A stretch of DNA of 64,000 nt. Origin: Osedax frankpressi (Eukaryota; Annelida; Polychaeta; Sabellida; Siboglinidae). The notes beneath the pieces are model-generated. The model had not been told where the DNA came from. It saw nothing but the letters and a program-made list of their open reading frames with translations, and made no database searches. Both the position numbers and the translations under genes were made by a program. This document shows, piece after piece, positions 14,701 through 29,700 of this stretch. How positions within the stretch are numbered: the first letter of the stretch is position 1; the number at the start of each line of letters is the position of its first letter. The stretch lies in assembly GCA_964035775.1 (NCBI GenBank), contig OZ038312.1:31273318-31337317 (forward strand), read 5' to 3'.

Positions 14701-17700
14701 AAGGACTATCTTATGGTTTCTCTCTAGGACTATCTCATGGTTTCTCTAAAGGACTATCTCATGGTTTCTCTAAAGGACTATCTCATGGTTTCTCTAAAGG
14801 ACTATCTCATGGTTTCTCTCTAGGACTATCTCATGGTTTCTCTAAAGGACTATATCATGGTTTCTCTCTAGGATTATCTCATGGTTTCTCTAAAGGACTA
14901 TCTCATGGTTTCTCTCTAGGACTATCTCATGGTTTCTCTCCAGGACTATCTCATGGTTTCTCTCTAGGACTATCTCATGGTTTCTCTAAAGGACTATCTC
15001 ATGGTTTCTCTAAAGGACTATCTCATGGTTTCTCTCTAGGACTATCTCATGGTTTCTCTAAAGGACTATCTCATGGTTTCTCTAAAGGACTATCTCATGG
15101 TTTCTCTCTAGGACTATCTCATGGTTTCTCTCTAGGACTATATCATGGTTTCTCTAAAGGACTATCTCATGGTTTCTCTAAAGGACTATCTCATGGTTTC
15201 TCTAAAGGACTATCTCATGGTTTCTCTAAAGGACTATCTCATGGTTTCTCTAAAGGACTATCTCATGGTTTCTCTAAAGGACTATCTCATGGTTTCTCTA
15301 AAGGACTATCTCATGGTTTCTCTAAAGGACTATCTCATGGTTTCTCTCTAGGACTATCTCATGGTTTCTCTCTAGGACTATCTCATGGTTTCTCTCTAGG
15401 ACTATCTCATGGTTTCTCTCTAGGACTATCTCATGGTTTCTCTCTAGGACTATCTCATGGTTTCTCTAAAGGACTATCTCATGGTTTCTCTAAAGGACTA
15501 TCTCATGGTTTCTCTAAAGGACTATCTCATGGTTTCTCTAAAGGACTATCTCATGGTTTCTCTCTAGGACTATCTCATGGTTTCTCTAAATGACTATCTC
15601 ATGGTTTCTCTAAAGGACTATCTCATGGTTTCTCTCTAGGACTATCTCATGGTTTCTCTAAAGGACTATCTCATGGTTTCTCTAAAGGACTATCTCATGG
15701 TTTCTCTAAAGGACTATCTCATGGTTTCTCTAAAGGACTATATCATGGTTTCTCTAAAGGACTATCTCATGGTTTCTCTAAAGGACTATATCATGGTTTC
15801 TCTAAAGGACTATCTCATGGTTTCTCTCTAGGACTATCTCATGGTTTCTCTAAAGGACTATCTCATGGTTTCTCTCTAGGACTATCTCATGGTTTCTCTA
15901 AAGGACTATCTCATGGTTTCTCTCTAAAGGACTATCTCATGGTTTCTCTAAAGGACTATCTCATGGTTTCTCTCTAGGACTATCTCATGGTTTCTCTAAA
16001 GGACTATCTCATGGTTTCTCTAAAGGACTATCTCATGGTTTCTCTCTAGGACTATCTCATAGTTTCTCTAAAGGACTATCTCATGGTTTCTCTAAAGGAC
16101 TATCTCATGGTTTCTCTCTAGGACTATCTCATGGTTTCTCTAAAGGACTATCTCATGGTTTCTCTAAAGGACTATCTCATAGTTTCTCTAAAGGACTATC
16201 TCATGGTTTCTCTAAAGTACTATCTCATGGTTTCTCTAAAGGACTATCTCATGGTTTCTCTAAAGGACTATCTCATAGTTTCTCTAAAGGACTATCTCAT
16301 GGTTTCTCTCTAGGACTATCTCATGGTTTCTCTAAAGGACTATCTCATGGTTTCTCTAAAGGACTATCTCATGGTTTCTCTAAAGGACTATCTCATGGTT
16401 TCTCTAAAGGACTATCTCATGGTTTCTCTAAAGGACTATCTCATGGTTTCTCTAAAGGACTATATCATGGTTTCTCTAAAGGACTATCTCATGGTTTCTC
16501 TAAAGGACTATCTCATGGTTTCTCTCTAGGACTATCTCATGGTTTCTCTAAAGGACTATCTCATGGTTTCTCTCTAGGACTATCTCATAGTTTCTCTAAA
16601 GGACTATCTCATGGTTTCTCTAAAGGACTATCTCATGGTTTCTCTCTAGGACTATCTCATGGTTTCTCTAAAGGACTATCTCATGGTTTCTCTCTAGGAC
16701 TATCTCATAGTTTCTCTAAAGGACTATCTCATGGTTTCTCTAAAGTACTATCTCATGGTTTCTCTAAAGGACTATCTCATGGTTTCTCTAAAGGACTATC
16801 TCATAGTTTCTCTAAAGGACTATCTCATGGTTTCTCTCTAGGACTATCTCATGGTTTCTCTAAAGGACTATCTCATGGTTTCTCTAAAGGACTATCTCAT
16901 GGTTTCTCTAAAGGACTATCTCATGGTTTCTCTCTAAAGGACTATCTCATGGTTTCTCTAAAGGACTATCTCATGGTTTCTCTCTAGGACTATCTCATGG
17001 TTTCTCTAAAGGACTATCTCATGGTTTCTCTAAAGGACTATCTCATGGTTTCTCTCTAGGACTATCTCATAGTTTCTCTAAAGGACTATCTCATGGTTTC
17101 TCTAAAGGACTATCTCATGGTTTCTCTCTAGGACTATCTCATGGTTTCTCTAAAGGACTATCTCATGGTTTCTCTCTAGGACTATCTCATAGTTTCTCTA
17201 AAGGACTATCTCATAGTTTCTCTAAAGGACTATCTCATGGTTTCTCTCTAGGACTATCTCATGGTTTCTCTAAAGGACTATCTCATGGTTTCTCTAAAGG
17301 ACTATCTCATGGTTTCTCTAAAGGACTAACTCATGGTTTCTCTAAAGGACTATCTCATGGTTTCTCTAAAGGACTATCTCATGGTTTCTCTAAAGGACTA
17401 TCTCATGGTTTCTCTAAAGGACTATCTCATGGTTTCTCTAAAGGACTATCTCATGGTTTCTCTAAAGGACTATCTCATGGTTTCTCTCTAGGACTATCTC
17501 ATGGTTTCTCTCTAGGACTATCTCATGGTTTCTCTCTAGGACTATCTCATGGTTTCTCTCTAGGACTATCTCATGGTTTCTCTCTAGGACTATCTCATGG
17601 TTTCTCTAAAGGACTATCTCATGGTTTCTCTCTAGGACTATCTCATGGTTTCTCTAAAGGACTATCTCATGGTTTCTCTAAAGGACTATCTCATGGTTTC

Positions 17701-20700
17701 TCTCTAGGACTATCTCATGGTTTCTCTAAAGGACTATCTCATGGTTTCTCTAAAGGACTATCTCATGGTTTCTCTAAAGGACTATCTCATGGTTTCTCTA
17801 AAGGACTATCTCATGGTTTCTCTAAAGGACTATCTCATGGTTTCTCTCTAGGACTAGCTCATGGTTTCTCTAAAGGACTATCTCATGGTTTCTCTAAAGG
17901 ACTATCTCATGGTTTCTCTAAAAGACTATCTCATGGTTTCTCTAAAGGACTATTTCATGGTTTCTCTAAAGGACTATCTCATGGTTTCTCTAAAGGACTA
18001 TATCATGGTTTCTCTAAAGGACTATCTCATGGTTTCTCTAAAGGACTATCTCATGGTTTCTCTCTAGGACTATCTCATGGTTTCTCTAAAGGACTATCTC
18101 ATGGTTTCTCTAAAGGACTATCTCATGGTTTCTCTCTAGGACTATCTCATAGTTTCTCTAAAGGACTATCTCATGGTTTCTCTAAAGGACTATCTCATGG
18201 TTTCTCTCTAGGACTATCTCATGGTTTCTCTAAAGGACTATCTCATGGTTTCTCTCTAGGACTATCTCATAGTTTCTCTAAAGGACTATCTCATGGTTTC
18301 TCTAAAGTACTATCTCATGGTTTCTCTAAAGGACTATCTCATGGTTTCTCTAAAGGACTATCTCATGGTTTCTCTAAAGGACTATCTCATGGTTTCTCTA
18401 AAGGACTATCTCATGGTTTCTCTAAAGGACTATCTCATGGTTTCTCTAAAGGACTATCTCATGGTTTCTCTAAAGGACTATCTCATGGTTTCTCTAAAGG
18501 ACTATCTCATGGTTTCTCTAAAGGACTATCTCATGGTTTCTCTAAAGGACTATCTCATGGTTTCTCTAAAGGACTATCTCATGGTTTCTCTAAAGGACTA
18601 TCTCATGGTTTCTCTAAAGGACTATATCATGGTTTCTCTAAAGGACTATCTCATGGTTTCTCTAAAGGACTATCTCATGGTTTCTCTCTAAAGGACTATC
18701 TCATGGTTTCTCTAAAGGACTATCTCATGGTTTCTCTCTAGGACTATCTCATGGTTTCTCTAAAGGACTATCTCATGGTTTCTCTCTAGGACTATCTCAT
18801 GGTTTCTCTAAAGGACTATCTCATGGTTTCTCTCTAGGACTATCTCATGGTTTCTCTCTAGGACTATCTCATGGTTTCTCTCTAGGACTATATCATGGTT
18901 TCTCTAAAGGACTATCTCATGGTTTCTCTCTAGGACTATCTCATGGTTTCTCTAAAGGACTATCTCATGGTTTCTCTAAAGGACTATCTCATGGTTTCTC
19001 TCTAGGACTATCTCATGGTTTCTCTAAAGGACTATCTCATGGTTTCTCTAAAGGACTATCTCATGGTTTCTCTAAAGGACTATCTCATGGTTTCTCTAAA
19101 GGACTATCTCATGGTTTCTCTAAAGGACTATCTCATGGTTTCTCTAAAGGACTATCTCATGGTTTCTCTAAAGGACTATCTCATGGTTTCTCTCTAGGAC
19201 TATCTCATGGTTTCTCTAAAGGACTATCTCATGGTTTCTCTCTAGGACTATCTCATAGTTTCTCTAAAGGACTATCTCATGGTTTCTCTAAAGTACTATC
19301 TCATGTTTTCTCTAAAGGACTATCTCATGGTTTCTCTAAAGGACTATCTCATAGTTTCTCTAAAGGACTATCTCATGGTTTCTCTCTAGGACTATCTCAT
19401 GGTTTCTCTAAAGGACTATCTCATGGTTTCTCTAAAGGACTATCTCATGGTTTCTCTAAAGGACTATCTCATGGTTTCTCTAAAGGACTATCTCATGGTT
19501 TCTCTAAAGGACTATCTCATGGTTTCTCTAAAGGACTATCTCATGGTTTCTCTAAAGGACTATCTCATGGTTTCTCTAAAGGACTATCTCATGGTTTCTC
19601 TAAAGGACTATCTCATGGTTTCTCTCTAGGACTATCTCATGGTTTCTCTCTAGGACTATATCATGGTTTCTCTCTAGGACTATCTCATGGTTTCTCTCTA
19701 GGACTATCTCATGTTTTCTCTCTAGGACTATCTCATGGTTTCTCTAAAGGACTATCTCATGGTTTCTCTCTAGGACTATCTCATGGTTTCTCTAAAGGAC
19801 TATCTCATGGTTTCTCTAAAGGACTATCTCATGGTTTCTCTCTAGGACTATCTCATGGTTTCTCTAAAGGACTATCTCATGGTTTCTCTAAAGGACTATC
19901 TCATGGTTTCTCTAAAGGACTATCTCATGGTTTCTCTAAAGGACTATCTCATGGTTTCTCTAAAGGACTATCTCATGGTTTCTCTCTAGGACTATCTCAT
20001 GGTTTCTCTAAATGACTATCTCATGGTTTCTCTAAAGGACTATCTCATGGTTTCTCTAAAGGACTATCTCATGGTTTCTCTAAAGGACTATCTCATGGTT
20101 TCTCTAAAGGACTATCTCATGGTTTCTCTAAAGGACTATCTCATGGTTTCTCTCTAGGACTATCTCATGGTTTCTCTCTAGGACTATCTCATGGTTTCTC
20201 TCTAGGACTATCTCATGGTTTCTCTCTAGGACTATCTCATGGTTTCTCTCTAGGACTATCTCATGGTTTCTCTAAAGGACTATCTCATGGTTTCTCTCTA
20301 GGACTATCTCATGGTTTCTCTAAAGGACTATCTCATGGTTTCTCTAAAGGACTATCTCATGGTTTCTCTCTAGGACTATCTCATGGTTTCTCTAAAGGAC
20401 TATCTCATGGTTTCTCTAAAGGACTATCTCATGGTTTCTCTAAAGGACTATCTCATGGTTTCTCTAAAGGACTATCTCATGGTTTCTCTCTAGGACTAGC
20501 TCATGGTTTCTCTAAAGGACTATCTCATGGTTTCTCTAAAGGACTATCTCATGGTTTCTCTAAAGGACTATCTCATGGTTTCTCTAAAGGACTATTTCAT
20601 GGTTTCTCTAAAGGACTATCTCATGGTTTCTCTAAAGGACTATATCATGGTTTCTCTAAAGGACTATCTCATGGTTTCTCTAAAGGACTATCTCATGGTT

Positions 20701-23700
20701 TCTCTCTAGGACTATCTCATGGTTTCTCTAAAGGACTATCTCATGGTTTCTCTAAAGGACTATCTCATGGTTTCTCTCTAGGACTATCTCATAGTTTCTC
20801 TAAAGGACTATCTCATGGTTTCTCTAAAGGACTATCTCATGGTTTCTCTCTAGGACTATCTCATGGTTTCTCTAAAGGACTATCTCATGGTTTCTCTAAA
20901 GGACTATCTCATGGTTTCTCTCTAGGACTATCTCATGGTTTCTCTAAAGGACTATATCATGGTTTCTCTCTAGGATTATCTCATGGTTTCTCTAAAGGAC
21001 TATCTCATGGTTTCTCTCTAGGACTATCTCATGGTTTCTCTCCAGGACTATCTCATGGTTTCTCTCTAGGACTATCTCATGGTTTCTCTAAAGGACTATC
21101 TCATGGTTTCTCTAAAGGACTATCTCATGGTTTCTCTAAAGGACTATCTCATGGTTTCTCTAAAGGACTATCTCATGGTTTCTCTAAAGGACTATCTCAT
21201 GGTTTCTCTAAAGGACTATCTCATGGTTTCTCTAAAGGACTATCTCATGGTTTCTCTCTAGGACTATCTCATGGTTTCTCTAAAGGACTATCTCATGGTT
21301 TCTCTCTAGGACTATCTCATAGTTTCTCTAAAGGACTATCTCATGGTTTCTCTAAAGTACTATCTCATGTTTTCTCTAAAGGACTATCTCATGGTTTCTC
21401 TAAAGGACTATCTCATAGTTTCTCTAAAGGACTATCTCATGGTTTCTCTCTAGGACTATCTCATGGTTTCTCTAAAGGACTATCTCATGGTTTCTCTAAA
21501 GGACTATCTCATGGTTTCTCTAAAGGACTATCTCATGGTTTCTCTAAAGGACTATCTCATGGTTTCTCTAAAGGACTATCTCATGGTTTCTCTAAAGGAC
21601 TATCTCATGGTTTCTCTAAAGGACTATCTCATGGTTTCTCTAAAGGACTATCTCATGGTTTCTCTAAAGGACTATCTCATGGTTTCTCTCTAGGACTATC
21701 TCATGGTTTCTCTCTAGGACTATATCATGGTTTCTCTCTAGGACTATCTCATGGTTTCTCTCTAGGACTATCTCATGTTTTCTCTCTAGGACTATCTCAT
21801 GGTTTCTCTAAAGGACTATCTCATGGTTTCTCTCTAGGACTATCTCATGGTTTCTCTAAAGGACTATCTCATGGTTTCTCTAAAGGACTATCTCATGGTT
21901 TCTCTCTAGGACTATCTCATGGTTTCTCTAAAGGACTATCTCATGGTTTCTCTAAAGGACTATCTCATGGTTTCTCTAAAGGACTATCTCATGGTTTCTC
22001 TAAAGGACTATCTCATGGTTTCTCTAAAGGACTATCTCATGGTTTCTCTCTAGGACTATCTCATGGTTTCTCTAAATGACTATCTCATGGTTTCTCTAAA
22101 GGACTATCTCATGGTTTCTCTAAAGGACTATCTCATGGTTTCTCTAAAGGACTATCTCATGGTTTCTCTAAAGGACTATCTCATGGTTTCTCTAAAGGAC
22201 TATATCATGGTTTCTCTCTAGGACTATCTCATGGTTTCTCTCTAGGACTATCTCATGGTTTCTCTCTAGGACTATCTCATGGTTTCTCTCTAGGACTATC
22301 TCATGGTTTCTCTCTAGGACTATCTCATGGTTTCTCTAAAGGACTATCTCATGGTTTCTCTCTAGGACTATCTCATGGTTTCTCTAAAGGACTATCTCAT
22401 GGTTTCTCTAAAGGACTATCTCATGGTTTCTCTCTAGGACTATCTCATGGTTTCTCTAAAGGACTATCTCATGGTTTCTCTAAAGGACTATCTCATGGTT
22501 TCTCTAAAGGACTATCTCATGGTTTCTCTAAAGGACTATCTCATGGTTTCTCTCTAGGACTAGCTCATGGTTTCTCTAAAGGACTATCTCATGGTTTCTC
22601 TAAAGGACTATCTCATGGTTTCTCTAAAGGACTATCTCATGGTTTCTCTAAAGGACTATTTCATGGTTTCTCTAAAGGACTATCTCATGGTTTCTCTAAA
22701 GGACTATATCATGGTTTCTCTAAAGGACTATCTCATGGTTTCTCTAAAGGACTATCTCATGGTTTCTCTCTAGGACTATCTCATGGTTTCTCTAAAGGAC
22801 TATCTCATGGTTTCTCTAAAGGACTATCTCATGGTTTCTCTCTAGGACTATCTCATAGTTTCTCTAAAGGACTATCTCATGGTTTCTCTAAAGGACTATC
22901 TCATGGTTTCTCTCTAGGACTATCTCATGGTTTCTCTAAAGGACTATCTCATGGTTTCTCTCTAGGACTATCTCATAGTTTCTCTAAAGGACTATCTCAT
23001 GGTTTCTCTAAAGTACTATCTCATGGTTTCTCTAAAGGACTATCTCATGGTTTCTCTAAAGGACTATCTCATGGTTTCTCTAAAGGACTATCTCATGGTT
23101 TCTCTAAAGGACTATCTCATGGTTTCTCTAAAGGACTATCTCATGGTTTCTCTAAAGGACTATCTCATGGTTTCTCTAAAGGACTATCTCATGGTTTCTC
23201 TAAAGGACTATCTCATGGTTTCTCTAAAGGACTATCTCATGGTTTCTCTAAAGGACTATCTCATGGTTTCTCTAAAGGACTATATCATGGTTTCTCTAAA
23301 GGACTATCTCATGGTTTCTCTAAAGGACTATCTCATGGTTTCTCTAAAGGACTATCTCATGGTTTCTCTAAAGGACTATCTCATGGTTTCTCTAAAGGAC
23401 TATCTCATGGTTTCTCTCTAAAGGACTATCTCATGGTTTCTCTAAAGGACTATCTCATGGTTTCTCTCTAGGACTATCTCATGGTTTCTCTAAAGGACTA
23501 TCTCATGGTTTCTCTCTAGGACTATCTCATGGTTTCTCTAAAGGACTATCTCATGGTTTCTCTCTAGGACTATCTCATGGTTTCTCTCTAGGACTATCTC
23601 ATGGTTTCTCTCTAGGACTATATCATGGTTTCTCTAAAGGACTATCTCATGGTTTCTCTCTAGGACTATCTCATGGTTTCTCTAAAGGACTATCTCATGG

Positions 23701-26700
23701 TTTCTCTAAAGGACTATCTCATGGTTTCTCTAAAGGACTATCTCATGGTTTCTCTCTAGGACTATCTCATGGTTTCTCTAAAGGACTATCTCATGGTTTC
23801 TCTAAAGGACTATCTCATGGTTTCTCTAAAGGACTATCTCATGGTTTCTCTAAAGGACTATCTCATGGTTTCTCTAAAGGACTATCTCATGGTTTCTCTA
23901 AAGGACTATCTCATGGTTTCTCTAAAGGACTATCTCATGGTTTCTCTCTAGGACTATCTCATGGTTTCTCTAAAGGACTATCTCATGGTTTCTCTCTAGG
24001 ACTATCTCATAGTTTCTCTAAAGGACTATCTCATGGTTTCTCTAAAGTACTATCTCATGTTTTCTCTAAAGGACTATCTCATGGTTTCTCTAAAGGACTA
24101 TCTCATAGTTTCTCTAAAGGACTATCTCATGGTTTCTCTCTAGGACTATCTCATGGTTTCTCTAAAGGACTATCTCATGGTTTCTCTAAAGGACTATCTC
24201 ATGGTTTCTCTAAAGGACTATCTCATGGTTTCTCTAAAGGACTATCTCATGGTTTCTCTAAAGGACTATCTCATGGTTTCTCTAAAGGACTATCTCATGG
24301 TTTCTCTAAAGGACTATCTCATGGTTTCTCTAAAGGACTATCTCATGGTTTCTCTAAAGGACTATCTCATGGTTTCTCTAAAGGACTATCTCATGGTTTC
24401 TCTCTAGGACTATATCATGGTTTCTCTCTAGGACTATCTCATGGTTTCTCTCTAGGACTATCTCATGTTTTCTCTCTAGGACTATCTCATGGTTTCTCTA
24501 AAGGACTATCTCATGGTTTCTCTCTAGGACTATCTCATGGTTTCTCTAAAGGACTATCTCATGGTTTCTCTAAAGGACTATCTCATGGTTTCTCTCTAGG
24601 ACTATCTCATGGTTTCTCTAAAGGACTATCTCATGGTTTCTCTAAAGGACTATCTCATGGTTTCTCTAAAGGACTATCTCATGGTTTCTCTAAAGGACTA
24701 TCTCATGGTTTCTCTAAAGGACTATCTCATGGTTTCTCTCTAGGACTATCTCATGGTTTCTCTAAATGACTATCTCATGGTTTCTCTAAAGGACTATCTC
24801 ATGGTTTCTCTCTAGGACTAGCTCATGGTTTCTCTAAAGGACTATCTCATGGTTTCTCTAAAGGACTATCTCATGGTTTCTCTAAAGGACTATCTCATGG
24901 TTTCTCTAAAGGACTATTTCATGGTTTCTCTAAAGGACTATCTCATGGTTTCTCTAAAGGACTATATCATGGTTTCTCTAAAGGACTATCTCATGGTTTC
25001 TCTAAAGGACTATCTCATGGTTTCTCTCTAGGACTATCTCATGGTTTCTCTAAAGGACTATCTCATGGTTTCTCTAAAGGACTATCTCATGGTTTCTCTC
25101 TAGGACTATCTCATAGTTTCTCTAAAGGACTATCTCATGGTTTCTCTAAAGGACTATCTCATGGTTTCTCTCTAGGACTATCTCATGGTTTCTCTAAAGG
25201 ACTATCTCATGGTTTCTCTCTAGGACTATCTCATGGTTTCTCTCTAGGACTATCTCATGGTTTCTCTCTAGGACTATCTCATGGTTTCTCTCTAGGACTA
25301 TCTCATGGTTTCTCTAAAGGACTATCTCATGGTTTCTCTCTAGTACTATCTCATGGTTTCTCTAAATGACTCTCTCATGGTTTCTCTAAAGGACTATCTC
25401 ATGGTTTCTCTCTAGGACTAGCTCATGGTTTCTCTAAAGGACTATCTCATGGTTTCTCTAAAGGACTATCTCATGGTTTCTCTAAAGGACTATCTCATGG
25501 TTTCTCTAAAGGACTATATCATGGTTTCTCTAAAGGACTATCTCATGGTTTCTCTCTAGGACTATCTCATGGTTTCTCTAAAGGACTATCTCATGGTTTC
25601 TCTAAAGGACTATCTCATGGTTTCTCTAAAGGACTATCTCATGGTTTCTCTCTAGGACTATCTCATAGTTTCTCTAAAGGACTATCTCATGGTTTCTCTA
25701 AAGAACTATCTCATGGTTTCTCTCTAGGACTATCTCATGGTTTCTCTAAAGGACTATCTCATGGTTTCTCTCTAGGACTATCTCATAGTTTCTCTAAAGG
25801 ACTATCTCATGGTTTCTCTAAAGTACTATCTCATGGTTTCTCTAAAGGACTATCTCATGGTTTCTCTAAAGGACTATCTCATGGTTTCTCTAAAGGACTA
25901 TCTCATGGTTTCTCTAAAGGACTATCTCATGGTTTCTCTAAAGGACTATCTTATGGTTTCTCTAAAGGACTATCTCATGGTTTCTCTAAAGGACTATCTC
26001 ATGGTTTCTCTAAAGGACTATCTCATGGTTTCTCTAAAGGACTATCTCATGGTTTCTCTAAAGGACTATCTCATGGTTTCTCTAAAGGACTATCTCATGG
26101 TTTCTCTAAAGGACTATCTCATGGTTTCTCTAAAGGACTATCTCATGGTTTCTCTCTAGGACTATCTCATGGTTTCTCTCTAGGACTATCTCATGGTTTC
26201 TCTCTAGGACTATCTCATGGTTTCTCTAAAGGACTATATCATGGTTTCTCTCTAGGACTATCTCATGGTTTCTCTAAAGGACTATCTCATGGTTTCTCTA
26301 AATGACTATCTCATGGTTTCTCTAAAGGACTATCTCATGGTTTCTCTCTAGGACTATCTCATGGTTTCTCTAAAGGACTATCTCATGGTTTCTCTAAAGG
26401 ACTATCTCATGGTTTCTCTAAAGGACTATCTCATGGTTTCTCTAAAGGACTATCTCATGGTTTCTCTAAAGGACTATCTCATGGTTTCTCTAAAGGACTA
26501 TATCATGGTTTCTCTAAAGGACTATCTCATGGTTTCTCTAAAGGACTATCTCATGGTTTCTCTCTAGGACTATCTCATGGTTTCTCTAAAGGACTATCTC
26601 ATGGTTTCTCTAAAGACTATCTCATGGTTTCTCTCTAGGACTATCTCATAGTTTCTCTAAAGGACTATCTCATGGTTTCTCTAAAGGACTATCTCATGGT

Positions 26701-29700
26701 TTCTCTCTAGGACTATCTCATGGTTTCTCTAAAGGACTATCTCATGGTTTCTCTCTAGGACTATCTCATAGTTTCTCTAAAGGACTATCTCATGGTTTCT
26801 CTAAAGTACTATCTCATGGTTTCTCTAAAGGACTATCTCATGGTTTCTCTAAAGGACTATCTCATAGTTTCTCTAAAGGACTATCTCATGGTTTCTCTCT
26901 AGGACTATCTCATGGTTTCTCTAAAGGACTATCTCATGGTTTCTCTAAAGGACTATCTCATGGTTTCTCTAAAGGACTATCTCATGGTTTCTCTAAAGGA
27001 CTATCTCATGGTTTCTCTAAAGGACTATCTCATGGTTTCTCTAAAGGACTATCTCATGGTTTCTCTAAAGGACTATCTCATGGTTTCTCTAAAGGACTAT
27101 CTCATGGTTTCTCTAAAGGACTATCTCATGGTTTCTCTCTAGGACTATCTCATGGTTTCTCTCTAGGACTATCTCATGGTTTCTCTCTAGGACTATCTCA
27201 TGGTTTCTCTCTAGGACTATCTCATGTTTTCTCTAAAGGACTATCTCATGGTTTCTCTCTAGGACTATCTCATGGTTTCTCTAAAGGACTATCTCATGGT
27301 TTCTCTAAAGGACTATCTCATGGTTTCTCTAAAGGACTATCTCATGGTTTCTCTAAAGGACTATCTCATGGTTTCTCTCTAGGACTATCTCATGGTTTCT
27401 CTAAAGGACTATCTCATGGTTTCTCTAAAGGACTATCTCATGGTTTCTCTAAAGGACTATCTCATGGTTTCTCTAAAGGACTATCTCATGGTTTCTCTCT
27501 AGGACTATCTCATGGTTTCTCTAAATGACTATCTCATGGTTTCTCTAAAGGACTATCTCATGGTTTCTCTCTAGGACTATCTCATGGTTTCTCTAAAGGA
27601 CTATCTCATGGTTTCTCTAAAGGACTATCTCATGGTTTCTCTAAAGGACTATCTCATGGTTTCTCTAAAGGACTATCTCATGGTTTCTCTAAAGGACTAT
27701 CTCATGGTTTCTCTCTAGGACTATCTCATGGTTTCTCTAAAGGACTATCTCATGGTTTCTCTCTAGGACTATCTCATAGTTTCTCTAAAGGACTATCTCA
27801 TGGTTTCTCTAAAGTACTATCGCATGGTTTCTCTAAAGGACTATCTCATGGTTTCTCTAAAGGACTATCTCATAGTTTCTCTAAAGGACTATCTCATGGT
27901 TTCTCTCTAGGAATATCTCATGGTTTCTCTAAAGGACTATCTCATGGTTTCTCTAAAGGACTATCTCATGGTTTCTCTAAAGGACTATCTCATGGTTTCT
28001 CTAAAGGACTATCTCATGGTTTCTCTAAAGGACTATCTCATGGTTTCTCTAAAGGACTATCTCATGGTTTCTCTAAAGGACTATCTCATGGTTTCCCTAA
28101 AGGACTATCTCATGGTTTCTCTCTAGGACTATCTCATGGTTTCTCTCTAGGACTATCTCATGGTTTCTCTCTAGGACTATCTCATGGTTTCTCTCTAGGA
28201 CTATCTCATGGTTTCTCTCTAGGACTATCTCATGTTTTCTCTAAAGGACTATCTCATGGTTTCTCTCTAGGACTATCTCATGGTTTCTCTAAAGGACTAT
28301 CTCATGGTTTCTCTAAAGGACTATCTCATGGTTTCTCTAAAGGACTATCTCATGGTTTCTCTAAAGGACTATCTCATGGTTTCTCTAAAGGACTATCTCA
28401 TGGTTTCTCTCTAGGACTATCTCATGGTTTCTCTAAATGACTATCTCATGGTTTCTCTAAAGGACTATCTCATGGTTTCTCTCTAGGACTATCTCATGGT
28501 TTCTCTAAAGGACTATCTCATGGTTTCTCTAAAGGACTATCTCATGGTTTCTCTAAAGGACTATCTCATGGTTTCTCTAAAGGACTATCTCATGGTTTCT
28601 CTAAAGGACTATCTCATGGTTTCTCTAAAGGACTATATCATGGTTTCTCTAAAGGACTATCTCATGGTTTCTCTAAAGGACTATCTCATGGTTTCTCTCT
28701 AGGACTATCTCATGGTTTCTCTCTAGGACTATCTCATGGTTTCTCTAAAGGACTATCTCATGGTTTCTCTAAAGGACTATCTCATGGTTTCTCTCTAGGA
28801 CTATCTCATGGTTTCTCTAAAGGACTATCTCATGGTTTCTCTAAAGAACTATCTCATGGTTTCTCTCTAGGACTATCTCATAGTTTCTCTAAAGGACTTA
28901 TCTCATGGTTTCTCTAAAGTACTATCTCATGGTTTCTCTAAAGGACTATCTCATGGTTTCTCTAAAGGACTATCTCATAGTTTCTCTAAAGGACTATCTC
29001 ATGGTTTCTCTCTAGGACTATCTCATGGTTTCTCTAAAGGACTATCTCATGGTTTCTCTAAAGGACTATCTCATGGTTTCTCTAAAGGACTATCTCATGG
29101 TTTCTCTAAAGGACTATCTCATGGTTTCTCTAAAGGGCTATCTCATGGTTTCTCTAAAGGACTATCTCATGGTTTCTCTAAAGGACTATCTCATGGTTTC
29201 TCTAAAGGACTATCTCATGGTTTCTCTAAAGGACTATCTCATGGTTTCTCTCTAGGACTATCTCATGGTTTCTCTAAAGGACTATCTCATGGTTTCTCTA
29301 AAGGACTATCTCATGGTTTCTCTAAAGGACTATCTCATGGTTTCTCTAAAGGACTATCTCATGGTTTCTCTAAAGGACTATCTCATGGTTTCTCTCTAGG
29401 ACTATCTCATGGTTTCTCTAAATGACTATCTCATGGTTTCTCTAAAGGACTATCTCATGGTTTCTCTCTAGGACTAGCTCATGGTTTCTCTAAAGGACTA
29501 TCTCATGGTTTCTCTAAAGGACTATCTCATGGTTTCTCTAAAGGACTATCTCATGGTTTCTCTAAAGGACTATCTCATAGTTTCTCTCTAGGACTATCTC
29601 ATGGTTTCTCTAAAGGACTATCTCATGGTTTCTCTAAAGGACTATCTCATGGTTTCTCTAAAGGACTATCTCATGGTTTCTCTAAAGGACTATCTCATGG

